Below are positions 26,626 to 35,029 of a DNA stretch of 47,919 nucleotides, piece by piece. The first letter of the stretch is position 1. The number at the start of each line of letters is the position of its first letter. Under the pieces are notes generated by a model. It was not told where the DNA came from. It was given only the letters and a program-made list of their open reading frames with translations, and made no database searches. The DNA is from Treponemataceae bacterium. Lineage in GTDB: Bacteria; Spirochaetota; Spirochaetia; Treponematales; Treponemataceae. The translations under genes and the position numbers were made by a program. The stretch is taken from the NCBI GenBank assembly GCA_024680915.1, contig JAILBN010000089.1, positions 1 through 47,919 of the forward strand, written 5' to 3'.

Positions 26626-27606
26626 ATGCATATTATTACTCAAGCAGAGACGGAAAAATTCAAAGGCTTTCTGAACGCACATGAGGCTTTTATCATCGTT
26701 GGCCACAAGGAACCAGACGGAGACTGTATAGCAAGTACCTTGGGAGCGGCAGAACTGGTAAGAAGACTTGGAAAGAAAGCCGTCACCGTAAATGCAGGCC
26801 CTTTCAAGCGTACTGAATTAAAAAAATATGAAAAATACTTCAATCAAAAAGTAAAGAATTCAATTTTCAAAAAAAATGTTGCCTTGATAATAGTAGACTG
26901 CTCAGAGATGCAAAGACTAGGCGATATAGATGAAAGGCTTTCTTCCCTTGATTCTTTCATAATCGACCATCATAAGACCTCGGCAGCAGATATACAAAAT
27001 TCCATAATAGATTCAACATCGCCGGCAGCAGCGTGTATAGTACAGCAGCTTTTCGAGAATATAATAGGAAAACCAGATACGGAAACGGCAGAAACTTTAT
27101 TTTTCGGTCTTGCTACGGACACAGGTTTTTTCCGCTTTTTAGACACCACCGGAAAAGAAGCCTTTCAGGCAGCTTCCCGTCTAATTGAATATGGAGCGAA
27201 TCCAAGGACCACCTATGATGATATAACCGGGGGAAAACCTTGGTCCACCCGGAAACTGCTGGGGCAGCTTCTCTCCAAGGCAGAGACTCATTTTGACGGA
27301 AGGCTTGCCATAACTATCGAAAATATTGATGATACAAGACGCTTCGGTCAGGAAGGCCGGGATTCAGACGCTCTTTACCAGCTTATGCTTTCCTGTGCAT
27401 CAGTACAGGCCGTAGTTTTTCTCCGGGAAGAATCTGAGCAAACCTGTACTCTAGGTTTCAGATCAAAGGATGATATCGATGTAAGTAAGGTTGCATCTAT
27501 ATTCGGCGGCGGAGGCCATAAAAACGCAGCCGGGGCTTGCACAGAAGGAACACCGGAAACAATTATGCCAAAAATCTTAAGCGAATTCGAAAAAATATTC
27601 ATGTGA
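26626..27606 (+). CDS. nrnA: DHH-family phosphoesterase, NrnA-like
   Basis: This 326-aa protein has the DHH domain (VGHKEPDGDCIASTLGAAEL near residue 25, IIVDCSEM, and DHHKTS) and the C-terminal DHHA1 domain with GGGGHKNAAGA. The layout matches NrnA, which degrades very short RNAs and 3'-phosphoadenosine 5'-phosphate; related enzymes hydrolyse cyclic dinucleotides. AAGGAAA precedes the ATG. It follows the M24 gene by 21 bp. Confidence 0.9.
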   Translation: MHIITQAETEKFKGFLNAHEAFIIVGHKEPDGDCIASTLGAAELVRRLGKKAVTVNAGPFKRTELKKYEKYFNQKVKNSIFKKNVALIIVDCSEMQRLGDIDERLSSLDSFIIDHHKTSAADIQNSIIDSTSPAAACIVQQLFENIIGKPDTETAETLFFGLATDTGFFRFLDTTGKEAFQAASRLIEYGANPRTTYDDITGGKPWSTRKLLGQLLSKAETHFDGRLAITIENIDDTRRFGQEGRDSDALYQLMLSCASVQAVVFLREESEQTCTLGFRSKDDIDVSKVASIFGGGGHKNAAGACTEGTPETIMPKILSEFEKIFM

Positions 27607-27791
27607 TTTCTTTCCGCTGCTTGAAAAAACAGAAGCAAGGGAAAAATCGGATCAGATTCATTTAAATAATTTAAATCCCTTTTTAAATCTTTTTTCTCTT
27701 CCTCTTTTTTGTCAGAAATTTATCTCCTTTTATTATATATATTTATGAATCAATCTCACAATAAAAAAATTATTTGGCATAAAAGCTGCTT

Positions 27792-27824
27792 ATTGTTTTT
27801 ACCTGTCTTACAGGAAAAAACAAT
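27792..27824 (+). promoter_or_regulatory. Inverted repeat abutting the ribosome site of the sigma-like gene
   Basis: ATTGTTTTTACCTGT (27792-27806) and ACAGGAAAAAACAAT (27810-27824) form a 15-position stem with one A-A mismatch and loop CTT. It ends 1 bp before TAGGAG at 27825-27830. As RNA it could restrict ribosome access; as DNA it could be an operator. It is not followed by a T tract, so it is not a terminator of this gene. Confidence 0.6.
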
Positions 27825-27838
27825 TAGGAGCCATTTAT

Positions 27839-28717
27839 ATGAAAGTTCTTGACGAAGTGATACACCAATACCTTGAGGCGCATATCACATTAAAAGAAAC
27901 CGCAGACAAAACAATCGAAGCAGTCTTCCTGAATCCATCATATTTCAGGATTGACAAAATGACGGAAGATGACAGAAGTGATTTCATCATCTACATTTAC
28001 CCTAAAATCCAAGGGATTATAAAAACATACAATCCAAAGATAAGTTCTTTTGGAACATATCTGACCAGCTTCGTAAGCTCCATGCTCAGATCCTGGTTGA
28101 AGATGAATTATAAAAAGCAAGCCCAGGTAAAAGCTATAGAAGACTACGCCTTTTCGGAATTTGCAATTAATGTCGCTGATTCAGAACCAGAATACGAGGT
28201 GGAAAAAAGCAGATCGTTAAAGCTTGATTCAGAAATACCAGCTACATTGAAAAGATATTTGCGATCAGGACTGAAAAGAATTCCTGACTCAACAAAAATA
28301 ATGCTGCTGGCACTTAAATCAGAGTATTTCCTGAATTCTTCCCATATAGAGAAGCTGCAAAGGATGACAGGTATACCTGAAGAAAAAATACTTGATATGT
28401 TCCTTTTATTACAGGTACACTTATATAAGAAAAAGCGGACTTACGATCATCATAAAGAACTACAGAACAAATCATATATTATGAAAAAAAGGTCCAATCT
28501 TCTCCTTGACAGCGCGGAAGAAAATTCCTGCTTCTTCGAACAGCTGAAAAAAACAAAGGAATATCATGATTCCTTGTGGAAAAAGCATACCGAAAGCCTG
28601 AAGAAGCTTAAGATCTGTATTCCATCAAATACGGAAATAACGAAGATACTGGACATAACCACCGACCAGATAAGAAGACTTCAGAAGCATATAAAGGATA
28701 TTGTCGAAAGCATGTGA
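27839..28717 (+). CDS. Divergent sigma-factor-like protein
   Basis: I do not recognise a named family for this 292-aa protein. Residues 43-95 (YPKIQGIIKTYNPKISSFGT, then YLTSFVSSMLRSWLKMNYKK) resemble sigma70 region 2, where FxTYL and a basic helix contact core polymerase and the -10 element. The last 31 residues (SNTEITKILDITTDQIRRLQ) look like a region-4 helix-turn-helix. A middle segment (about 155-200) may be a further helical domain. It stands alone behind a 232-bp AT-rich spacer with an inverted repeat before its TAGGAG site. An alternative sigma factor or a polymerase-associated regulator is inferred; other helical DNA-binding folds are possible. Confidence 0.62.
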   Translation: MKVLDEVIHQYLEAHITLKETADKTIEAVFLNPSYFRIDKMTEDDRSDFIIYIYPKIQGIIKTYNPKISSFGTYLTSFVSSMLRSWLKMNYKKQAQVKAIEDYAFSEFAINVADSEPEYEVEKSRSLKLDSEIPATLKRYLRSGLKRIPDSTKIMLLALKSEYFLNSSHIEKLQRMTGIPEEKILDMFLLLQVHLYKKKRTYDHHKELQNKSYIMKKRSNLLLDSAEENSCFFEQLKKTKEYHDSLWKKHTESLKKLKICIPSNTEITKILDITTDQIRRLQKHIKDIVESM

Positions 28718-28733
28718 GGCGAGCTTATACTCA

Positions 28734-28776
28734 GGATTCCTGTAAGACTTTATACACCGAAGTTTTGCAGGAATCC
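28734..28776 (+). repeat. Inverted repeat between the sigma-like gene and rdgB
   Basis: GGATTCCTGTAA (28734-28745) pairs with TTGCAGGAATCC (28765-28776), 12 bp with one G-U, with a 19-nt loop. It may end the upstream transcript, but no T tract follows, so termination is uncertain. Confidence 0.45.
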
Positions 28777-28833
28777 ATAAGAGAATGGTCTACATGAGTA
28801 GAAAAAAAGGCAAAGAAAAGCTATCATGAAGGC

Positions 28834-29478
28834 ATGAAGATTTTTGCCGCAACTGGAAACCTCCACAAAAAAAAGGAGCTTTCAGAGCTTTTCTCGCCGG
28901 ATGAAATATGTATTCCTTCTGACCTGGGACTTGATTTTGACCCGGAAGAGAATGGAAATTCTTTTATAGCAAACAGCCTGATAAAAGCAGAAGCACTCTG
29001 GAGAATAACAAAAACTCCTGTTATCGCAGATGATTCTGGAATATGCGTCGATATATTGGACGGAAGGCCAGGCATATATTCAGCACGCTACTCAGGGAAA
29101 AACAAGCTGCCAGGCAGCGAGGAATACACCCAAAAGGAAAAAAATACCCTTTTATTGGAAGAAGCTTGGGAAGCAGCCAGCAGAAAGGGCTTGGGAAAAG
29201 ATGCTGTTCTCACATGCAGATTCGTGTGCGCAATGGTCCTTTACCTAGGCAAGGACCGCTTTATTTCTGTACAGGAGACAATTGAAGGTCAGCTTGTCAG
29301 GAACATAGATGAAGCAAACGGAAAAGGCGGTTTCGGATATGACCCCATAGTTTATCTGCCAGAGTTCCATAAAACCATAGCAGAGCTTACAGAAGAAGAA
29401 AAAAACAAGATTTCACACAGAGGAAAAGCCGCGAAAAAGATAAAAACAATCCTGGAGAAATCTCTTAGCTTTTCCTGA
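28834..29478 (+). CDS. rdgB: Non-canonical purine NTP pyrophosphatase (RdgB/HAM1)
   Basis: This 214-aa enzyme hydrolyses dITP and XTP to monophosphates, keeping deaminated purines out of DNA. The N terminus KIFAATGNLHKKKELSELF holds the substrate-binding loop. ADDSGICVDILDGRPGIYSA carries the catalytic acidic residues. GGFGYDPIVYLPEFHKT and the C-terminal ISHRGKAA are diagnostic. Its last 14 bp overlap the convergent methyltransferase gene. Confidence 0.95.
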   Translation: MKIFAATGNLHKKKELSELFSPDEICIPSDLGLDFDPEENGNSFIANSLIKAEALWRITKTPVIADDSGICVDILDGRPGIYSARYSGKNKLPGSEEYTQKEKNTLLLEEAWEAASRKGLGKDAVLTCRFVCAMVLYLGKDRFISVQETIEGQLVRNIDEANGKGGFGYDPIVYLPEFHKTIAELTEEEKNKISHRGKAAKKIKTILEKSLSFS

Positions 29479-30154
29479 AAAGAAAAGATCTTTCCGACAG
29501 AGCACTCACCCACTCCAGCCCATTTTCGTAAGCCATATGACGCAAAGCTTTCTCCGTATAGAAAGTTACATGGGTCGCATCAGAACGGTACCACCAGCTT
29601 TTGAAGGCTTCCCGGCCTCCGTCCGGAAGAAGCATTGTCCCGACGGCGACAAAGCCACCGGATTTTACACAGGAGAAAAGCTTTGAGAAATCCTCAGCAG
29701 GTTCCTCGAAATGCTCTGCGACCTCAAGACAAGTGACCAGGTCTGCCCCTCCCTCATAAAAAGGTGTATCGGGAGAGAAAAAAGGATCCCAGCCCCTTAT
29801 GGTGGAATCAGGACTCAGAAGCCCCTCTGCCTTGTATGACTGCAGAATTGAAAGAAGCACAGGATCAGGTCCGCAACCATAGTCGAGAATATTCTTTATA
29901 CAGCTCTTTCCATCCTTAAAATATTTCAGTACAGGATCAATAAAGCTTTTCAGGAACTTTACATAACCTTTGTTTTCTGTTGAGTTCTCATGCTTCAAAT
30001 ATCTTTCTTTCTGTTTTTCCGGTGACAAACGAAATTCAGGCTTCATAAGGACAGCTCCACAATCACCGCACTCCCAGTAGGAAACCTTTCCCACAGAAAA
30101 AACAGAGCGATTATGGCTGCCGCAAATCCCGCATCCAGAAGAATTATTAATCAT
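29465..30154 (-). CDS. SAM-dependent methyltransferase with N-terminal zinc knuckle
   Basis: This 229-aa protein starts with two CxxC pairs (SGCGICGSHN and WECGDCGAVL) typical of a small zinc-binding module. A class I methyltransferase fold follows: motif I LDYGCGPDPVL, an acidic strand end in IRGWDPFF, and motif IV VTCLEVAEHFEEP. This resembles Methyltransf_23-type enzymes that act on small molecules, lipids or sugars. The substrate is not evident. It is transcribed toward rdgB and divergently from the flagellin genes. Confidence 0.8.
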   Translation of the reverse strand: MINNSSGCGICGSHNRSVFSVGKVSYWECGDCGAVLMKPEFRLSPEKQKERYLKHENSTENKGYVKFLKSFIDPVLKYFKDGKSCIKNILDYGCGPDPVLLSILQSYKAEGLLSPDSTIRGWDPFFSPDTPFYEGGADLVTCLEVAEHFEEPAEDFSKLFSCVKSGGFVAVGTMLLPDGGREAFKSWWYRSDATHVTFYTEKALRHMAYENGLEWVSALSERSFLFRKS

Positions 30155-30214
30155 GCCTCACTATATCATTTTTGTTACAGACCTTTCCATAGATTAATTT
30201 TTTTAATTTTCCAC

Positions 30215-30242
30215 TAATGATTTATGCAAACCACTCCGATAA
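30215..30242 (+). promoter_or_regulatory. Candidate sigma28 promoter of the first flagellin gene
   Basis: TAAT (30215-30218), 16 bp, then TCCGATAA (30235-30242) closely matches the sigma28/FliA pattern TAAA-N15-GCCGATAA. It would give a leader of about 145 nt before the flagellin ATG. Confidence 0.6.
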
Positions 30243-30344
30243 TGAATGTGAGGAATTCTAATCTAAAATTTTTATTCCTTATGTGTTCGTTTTTCACGGA
30301 TGTAGCCTTATAAACAAACGTGCGGAATGAACACAGAAAAACGG

Positions 30345-30386
30345 GGTGGCAAGGATGCCGCCTGATTCTCAATATTTCCATGGAGG
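30345..30386 (+). promoter_or_regulatory. Candidate CsrA-binding leader of the first flagellin mRNA
   Basis: GGTGGC (30345-30350) pairs with GCCGCC (30357-30362), presenting loop AAGGAT. The loop and flanks, GCAAGGATGC, match the CsrA consensus core ACARGGAUGU at 8 of 10 positions. A second GGA lies in the Shine-Dalgarno GGAGG (30382-30386), 19 nt downstream. Two-site binding of dimeric CsrA, one at the ribosome site, is the known mode for flagellin repression in Bacillus. Confidence 0.6.
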
Positions 30387-30392
30387 AACCAT

Positions 30393-31256
30393 ATGATAAT
30401 CAACCACAACATGTCTGCAATCAATGCGAACAGAGTCCTTGGCGTAAGCAACAGCAGCTTATCAAAGGATATGAGCAAGCTTTCATCAGGGCTTCGTATC
30501 AACAAAGCCGGTGATGATGCTTCAGGTCTCGCCGTTTCTGAAAAACTCCGCAGCCAAATCCGCGGATTGAACCAAGCTTCTAAAAATGCACAGAATGGTA
30601 TCAGTTTTATTCAGACGACAGAAGGCTATCTGCAGGAAACCACTGACATAATTCAGCGTATCCGTGAGCTGGCAGTGCAGGCTTCGAACGGTATTTACAC
30701 AGAAGAAGACCGTTTACAGATTCAGGTTGAAGTATCACAGCTTGTTTCAGAAGTAGACCGTATAGCATCTCAGGCTCAGTTCAACGGCATGAATATGCTT
30801 ACAGGCCGCTTTGCTCAGAACCAGAACGGAGGAGAAGCTTCCACAGCTTCTATGTGGCTGCACGTAGGCGCAAACGTAGATCAGAGAATGCACATGTTCA
30901 TCGGAACGATGACAGCATCAGCTCTTGGTCTTCGTGAATTGGGAGGCGAATCGATTATGACCATCTCAGATCCAGAATCTGCGAACATGTCGATAAATAC
31001 TCTTGACGAAGCTCTGAAAATGATAAACAAGCAGAGAGCAGATCTTGGAGCATACCAGAACCGTCTTGAAATTGCGGTACAGGGTATAGACATTGCGTCA
31101 GAAAATCTTACAGCATCAGAATCTAGGATTCGCGATACTGACATGGCAAGCACAATTGTAGACTTTACAAAGAATTCCGTACTTACACAGGCTGGAACAG
31201 CTATGCTGGCCCAATCAAATGCAAGTGCACAGAATGTCTTGTCTTTGCTCCAATAG
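30393..31256 (+). CDS. flaB: Core flagellin (FlaB type)
   Basis: This 287-aa periplasmic-flagellum core protein has the conserved N-terminal D0/D1 helices ([37 protein letters not shown]) and the C-terminal counterpart ([22 protein letters not shown]-like end), joined by a short variable middle, as expected for FlaB proteins without bulky outer domains. GGAGG lies 6 bp upstream of the start. A likely sigma28 promoter and a CsrA-type hairpin lie in the leader. A second flagellin follows. Confidence 0.95.
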   Translation: MIINHNMSAINANRVLGVSNSSLSKDMSKLSSGLRINKAGDDASGLAVSEKLRSQIRGLNQASKNAQNGISFIQTTEGYLQETTDIIQRIRELAVQASNGIYTEEDRLQIQVEVSQLVSEVDRIASQAQFNGMNMLTGRFAQNQNGGEASTASMWLHVGANVDQRMHMFIGTMTASALGLRELGGESIMTISDPESANMSINTLDEALKMINKQRADLGAYQNRLEIAVQGIDIASENLTASESRIRDTDMASTIVDFTKNSVLTQAGTAMLAQSNASAQNVLSLLQ

Positions 31257-31268
31257 TGAGTTATAATC

Positions 31269-31299
31269 AGACTGTATAAACTCTTGGTTTATACAGTCT
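31269..31299 (+). terminator. Stem-loop after the first flagellin gene
   Basis: AGACTGTATAAAC and GTTTATACAGTCT form a perfect 13-bp stem with loop TCTTG, starting 12 bp after the stop codon. The sequence after it is GGATTATAC then A-rich, without a T tract, so it may protect the 3' end or be a processing site rather than a classical terminator. Confidence 0.5.
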
Positions 31300-31318
31300 G
31301 GATTATACAAAAAACCGG

Positions 31319-31340
31319 CCTTTTCAGAGGGCTGAAAAGG
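31319..31340 (+). repeat. Perfect hairpin between the flagellin genes
   Basis: CCTTTTCAG and CTGAAAAGG form a 9-bp stem with loop AGGG. It is the second of three hairpins between the two flagellin genes. No T tract follows. Confidence 0.5.
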
Positions 31341-31372
31341 GATCTTTGAAAACACCCTCCTGACGACATACT

Positions 31373-31416
31373 CGGCAGAAAAAGCGACTGTAGTCATACA
31401 ATCGCTTTTCCTGCCG
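31373..31416 (+). repeat. Long stem-loop between the flagellin genes
   Basis: The segment folds into a 20-position stem with 18 pairs and a GTCA loop: outer CGGCAG/CTGCCG, then AAAAGCGA/TCGCTTTT and TGTA/TACA, with mismatches at two positions only. It lies about 113 bp before the second flagellin start. It could be an mRNA stability element or a terminator for partial read-through. Confidence 0.55.
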
Positions 31417-31481
31417 TATAAAGTCTGAAACTGCATGTAAGAGGCGCATAACTTCACGCAGTCTTTGTATGTACGACAGGG

Positions 31482-31520
31482 GACAGAACATGGATTGTTC
31501 TGTCTTTCCTTTCATGGAGG
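31482..31520 (+). promoter_or_regulatory. Candidate CsrA-binding leader of the second flagellin mRNA
   Basis: GACAGAAC (31482-31489) pairs perfectly with GTTCTGTC (31497-31504), presenting loop ATGGATT. ACATGGATTG matches ACARGGAUGU at 7 of 10 positions. The Shine-Dalgarno GGAGG (31516-31520) supplies a second GGA 12 nt downstream. The layout mirrors the leader of the first flagellin although the flanking sequence is unrelated. Confidence 0.6.
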
Positions 31521-31528
31521 GTAATAGT

Positions 31529-32383
31529 ATGGTTATTAATCACAATTTGAGTGCTATGTTTGCTAACCGCAACTTGGGTGTCACACACAGCCAGTTACAG
31601 AGCAACATGGAAAAACTCAGTTCTGGTCAGAAAATTAACAAAGCCGGTGATGATGCTTCAGGTCTTGCTGTATCCGAGAAAATGCGCAGCCAGATTCGTG
31701 GTCTGAATCAGGCAGAAAGAAATATCAACAATGGTGTTTCTTTTATTCAGACAACAGAAGGATATCTGCAGGAAACAACTGATATTTTGCAGCGTATACG
31801 TGAGCTTTCAGTACAAGCCTCTAACGGTATCTATACAGAAAGCGACCGCATGCAGATTCAGGTTGAAGTATCTCAGCTTGTAGCTGAAGTTGACCGCATT
31901 GCATCCCAGGCACAGTTCAACGGAATGAACATGCTTACAGGTTCATACGCAAAGGACTCAGTGTCAGGTGGAATCATGCAGTTCCAGATTGGTGCAAATG
32001 TAGACCAGAATGTACGTGTATTTGTAGGAACAATGACCTCTCAGGCCCTTGGACTTACAAACGGTCAGGCGGATGAAGAAGTTATTTCTGTTTCTGCCCC
32101 CGATACAGCTAACGTGGCTATAACAACGATTGATGAAGCTCTCAAGAAAATCAATGCACAGCGTGCAGATCTTGGTGCTTATCAGAACCGCTTCGAGCTT
32201 GCCTCTCAGGGAATCGCGACAGCGGCTGAGAACCTTCAGGCCTCAGAATCACTTATCCGTGATACTGATATGGCTTCTACAATTGTTGACTATACAAAGA
32301 ACCAGATCCTCACACAGGCTGGAACTGCTATGTTGGCTCAGGCAAATACGCAGGCGCAGAATATTCTGAGTCTTATAAGCTGA
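31529..32383 (+). CDS. flaB: Core flagellin (FlaB type), second copy
   Basis: This 284-aa flagellin is clearly paralogous to its neighbour: [40 protein letters not shown] and [20 protein letters not shown]. The middle differs (residues of about 145-200), consistent with an old duplication. I chose ATG 31529, preceded by GGAGG, instead of the upstream in-frame ATG at 31469, which would add a non-flagellin extension. Tandem flagellins before fliD resemble the flaB1-flaB3-fliD arrangement of Treponema pallidum. Confidence 0.95.
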   Translation: MVINHNLSAMFANRNLGVTHSQLQSNMEKLSSGQKINKAGDDASGLAVSEKMRSQIRGLNQAERNINNGVSFIQTTEGYLQETTDILQRIRELSVQASNGIYTESDRMQIQVEVSQLVAEVDRIASQAQFNGMNMLTGSYAKDSVSGGIMQFQIGANVDQNVRVFVGTMTSQALGLTNGQADEEVISVSAPDTANVAITTIDEALKKINAQRADLGAYQNRFELASQGIATAAENLQASESLIRDTDMASTIVDYTKNQILTQAGTAMLAQANTQAQNILSLIS

Positions 32384-32441
32384 CGATTGTACAAAATGTC
32401 TGTTAAAGAGAAGTCTGGATGTCATCTTTTTAGCGGATTCC

Positions 32442-32483
32442 GGAAAAGCAGTAAAAGGAGCGCCCCTTTTACTGTCCTTTTCC
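32442..32483 (+). repeat. Strong stem-loop between the second flagellin and flaG
   Basis: GGAAAAG-C-AGTAAAAGG (32442-32458) pairs with CCTTTTACT-G and CTTTTCC (32465-32483), giving about 17 pairs with a 2-nt bulge and a 6-nt loop. It lies 58 bp after the flagellin stop. It may limit read-through from the very active flagellin genes into flaG-fliD; no T tract follows. Confidence 0.55.
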
Positions 32484-32556
32484 AGATTAATAACAATTGG
32501 TACCATATTATATATGGCGTTAATCCATACTGCATGAAAATCCAAGGAGGATGCCC

Positions 32557-32931
32557 ATGATTACTACAGGTATTTCAGGGCAAACAATGGTCAGGGAAGG
32601 CCAGAACATTATTTCTCAAAACACATCATCAATTCCTGCAAAGAAAGTTAAGCAACAGGTTGATATCAATGAAGGCATGGAGAATGCCGCCAGGGATATC
32701 AAAAAAGAAATGGCGGAAGTGCAGGAAGTAGTCTCAAAACTCGAAAATATTACGAACGTAATGGGCCGCAAAATCAGCTTCAACGTGAATGAGGAACTGG
32801 GAGAGGTTGTTGTCAAGGTGATTGACCCTTCTACCGATAAGGTAATTAAGGAGATTCCATCCGCAGAAATACAACAACTGCAGCTGCGCATAAAGCAGAC
32901 ATTAGGTCTTCTTTTCGATGAGGTAATATAA
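32557..32931 (+). CDS. flaG: FlaG family flagellar protein
   Basis: This 124-aa cytoplasmic or filament-associated protein matches FlaG: a variable N-terminal half with a helical segment (MENAARDIKKEMAEVQEVV), then the conserved ISFNVNEELGEVVVKVIDP, IKEIPSAEIQQL and GLLFDEVI. ATG 32557 is preferred over ATG 32551, because the AAGGAGG at 32544-32550 directly abuts the latter but is 6 bp from the former. FlaG influences filament length in other bacteria. fliD follows after 26 bp. Confidence 0.88.
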   Translation: MITTGISGQTMVREGQNIISQNTSSIPAKKVKQQVDINEGMENAARDIKKEMAEVQEVVSKLENITNVMGRKISFNVNEELGEVVVKVIDPSTDKVIKEIPSAEIQQLQLRIKQTLGLLFDEVI

Positions 32932-32957
32932 AATCTGCGGATGCATAAATGTAAACC

Positions 32958-34961
32958 ATGGCTGATATTTCAATTCCCGGAGTAAGCGATAAATATGGTA
33001 CAAACGAGACCATACAAAAGCTTATGGAGATTGAGAGAGTACCTCTTACCCGGGAGCAAGAAAAACTTGAGACATACAAGGACGAACAATCTGCATGGCG
33101 TGATGTGAACCGTCGTATGAGTTCCTTGAGAGAATGTGCCAGATCCTTGTATTCTTTTGACAATCCTTTCAGCTCCAAGCTTTCCGAATCTTCTGATGAA
33201 TATGCTGTAACTGCAGAGCCTACAAGGGATGCAGCCATAGAGACCTTCAAAGTCAAGGTATTGCAGACTGCCTCCGCCGATCGTTTTCTTTCCGGTGAGA
33301 TAGAAAAAAACTCTGAGGTACCAGAAGGAACCTATACTTTTACGGTGAACGATAAAAAGATATCCTTTAACTGGAAGGGGGGTAAGCTTTCTGATTTTTC
33401 AGCAGCACTCAACCGCAGAAGCAACGGAGTCGTAAAATCATCAATTATCGGAGTTTCTGGTACTAAACAGACTTTTTTGGTAGAATCCTTGCTTACCGGA
33501 AGTGAGAACAGACTTCAGTTTGAAGATTCAGCCCTGGATTATGCCCTTAAAATCGGGATGGTAAAAAAATCATCTGTCTCAAGACAGGTTACTCTGGGAA
33601 GAACAAATTCTGAATTAGAGAGCATCCCGGATTTTATCTTTTCAGCAGTAAAGTCTGCAGACGGTATTATAAAAGCACCTCCGGCCACAGGCTTCAAGAT
33701 TCCTCTGCCTTCTATTTCCGGTGATAACAAGCAGATTACATTCGAGCTTACACTCAACACCACTGAATCCACCACAGTCCAAAAGCCAGCAGTAGCAGAA
33801 CCCGTAATGCCAGATCCTTCCAGGATCCAATACAAGGGAATAATAATCTATAACGACGAGTCAGAGATAGGCTACACGGTGGACGGGGAACCCTATGATT
33901 ACATAGATCCTGTAGAAAACAATGAAATTGTATACCTGCAAACATCATCCGGAGAAATAGCCCTAGAGCCGGTAATGGCAGAAAACACAAAGGTAAAATA
34001 CACCATTGACCCTACCCTATACGAGAATCTTGAGGCGATCGTAATAAAAAACAGGAATACCGAAAAAACAGTCACGCTTTCTACTCCCATAATATCGGAT
34101 ATAAACAGCACTGGAGACTATGAACCAGTAAACCCCGTATCCATTGCTGGAGATGCAAAACTTCAATACGAAGGCATTAACATGACCCGGCCTTCAAACA
34201 AAATAGACGATATAGTTCCGAATATAACTCTTAACTTATACGAAGCCAGCGAAAAACCTGTGACCATAAAAATCAAATCAGACACAGACGCAGCTAAGGA
34301 TGCATTGATAAACCTGGTGGGCTATTACAACCAGTTTCTTACAGAAGTAAACGTACTTACTCAGAACAAACCAGAGATCATCAGCGAACTGGAATATCTG
34401 ACAGACGAAGAAGTAGAAGCCTATGAAAAAAAGCTAGGCATGTTCTCAGGCGACACCACATTGACAACCAGCAAAAACAATATACAAAGGATAATGACAA
34501 ACAATTATATAATCGAAGGTAATGAGATCTCCATGCTGGCTCAGCTGGGAATATCCACAGGAGCTGCCTCCGGATCTTACAATGCGTCCAGACTACGGGG
34601 GTACATGGAAATAGACGAAGAAAAGCTTGATTCTGTGTTGGCTGACAACATTGATGAGATAAAAACACTTTTCGGCTACGATTCCGATGACGATAAAGTA
34701 ATCGACTCAGGAATTGCCTTTATGCTTGACAGGAACCTGCAGGCTTATGTGCAGACAGGAGGAATAATCTCCACCAGGATATCCACTCTGGATACAAGGA
34801 TTTCATCGACAGAAACATCCATATCAAGGCTTGAGACTCAGATAGACCAAAAAGAAAGTGAATATAGAAGAAAATACGGTCTTATGGAATCTACGCTGAG
34901 TAATCTGGAATCTCAGTCGAATTCCATAACCAACTTCAGTAATCAGGGTAACAACAACTGA
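32958..34961 (+). CDS. fliD: Flagellar filament cap protein FliD
   Basis: This 667-aa protein caps the growing filament and folds incoming flagellin. The N terminus has the FliD coiled region (YGTNETIQKLMEIERVPLTR), followed by FKVKVLQTASADRFLSGEI, typical of FliD_N. The C-terminal half contains SDTDAAKDALINLVGYYNQF, GDTTL, LAQLGIST and LDSVLADN, all FliD_C landmarks, ending in a helical coiled coil. The order flagellin-flaG-fliD supports the call. No strong Shine-Dalgarno is visible, suggesting coupling to flaG. Confidence 0.93.
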   Translation: MADISIPGVSDKYGTNETIQKLMEIERVPLTREQEKLETYKDEQSAWRDVNRRMSSLRECARSLYSFDNPFSSKLSESSDEYAVTAEPTRDAAIETFKVKVLQTASADRFLSGEIEKNSEVPEGTYTFTVNDKKISFNWKGGKLSDFSAALNRRSNGVVKSSIIGVSGTKQTFLVESLLTGSENRLQFEDSALDYALKIGMVKKSSVSRQVTLGRTNSELESIPDFIFSAVKSADGIIKAPPATGFKIPLPSISGDNKQITFELTLNTTESTTVQKPAVAEPVMPDPSRIQYKGIIIYNDESEIGYTVDGEPYDYIDPVENNEIVYLQTSSGEIALEPVMAENTKVKYTIDPTLYENLEAIVIKNRNTEKTVTLSTPIISDINSTGDYEPVNPVSIAGDAKLQYEGINMTRPSNKIDDIVPNITLNLYEASEKPVTIKIKSDTDAAKDALINLVGYYNQFLTEVNVLTQNKPEIISELEYLTDEEVEAYEKKLGMFSGDTTLTTSKNNIQRIMTNNYIIEGNEISMLAQLGISTGAASGSYNASRLRGYMEIDEEKLDSVLADNIDEIKTLFGYDSDDDKVIDSGIAFMLDRNLQAYVQTGGIISTRISTLDTRISSTETSISRLETQIDQKESEYRRKYGLMESTLSNLESQSNSITNFSNQGNNN

Positions 34962-35029
34962 TAACTGTAGAATAATAATATATTTGCGGAAACAAAAAGA
35001 TACTATATAATGTAATAGGGGTATAAAGA

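Noticed and set aside
31269-31299. Stem-loop after the first flagellin as a proven rho-independent terminator
   Set aside because: The stem is strong but lacks a T tract, so I kept it only as a tentative terminator or stability element.
30393-32383. The tandem flagellins as an assembly duplication
   Set aside because: The two genes differ throughout, especially in the middle and in their leaders, so they are true paralogues.
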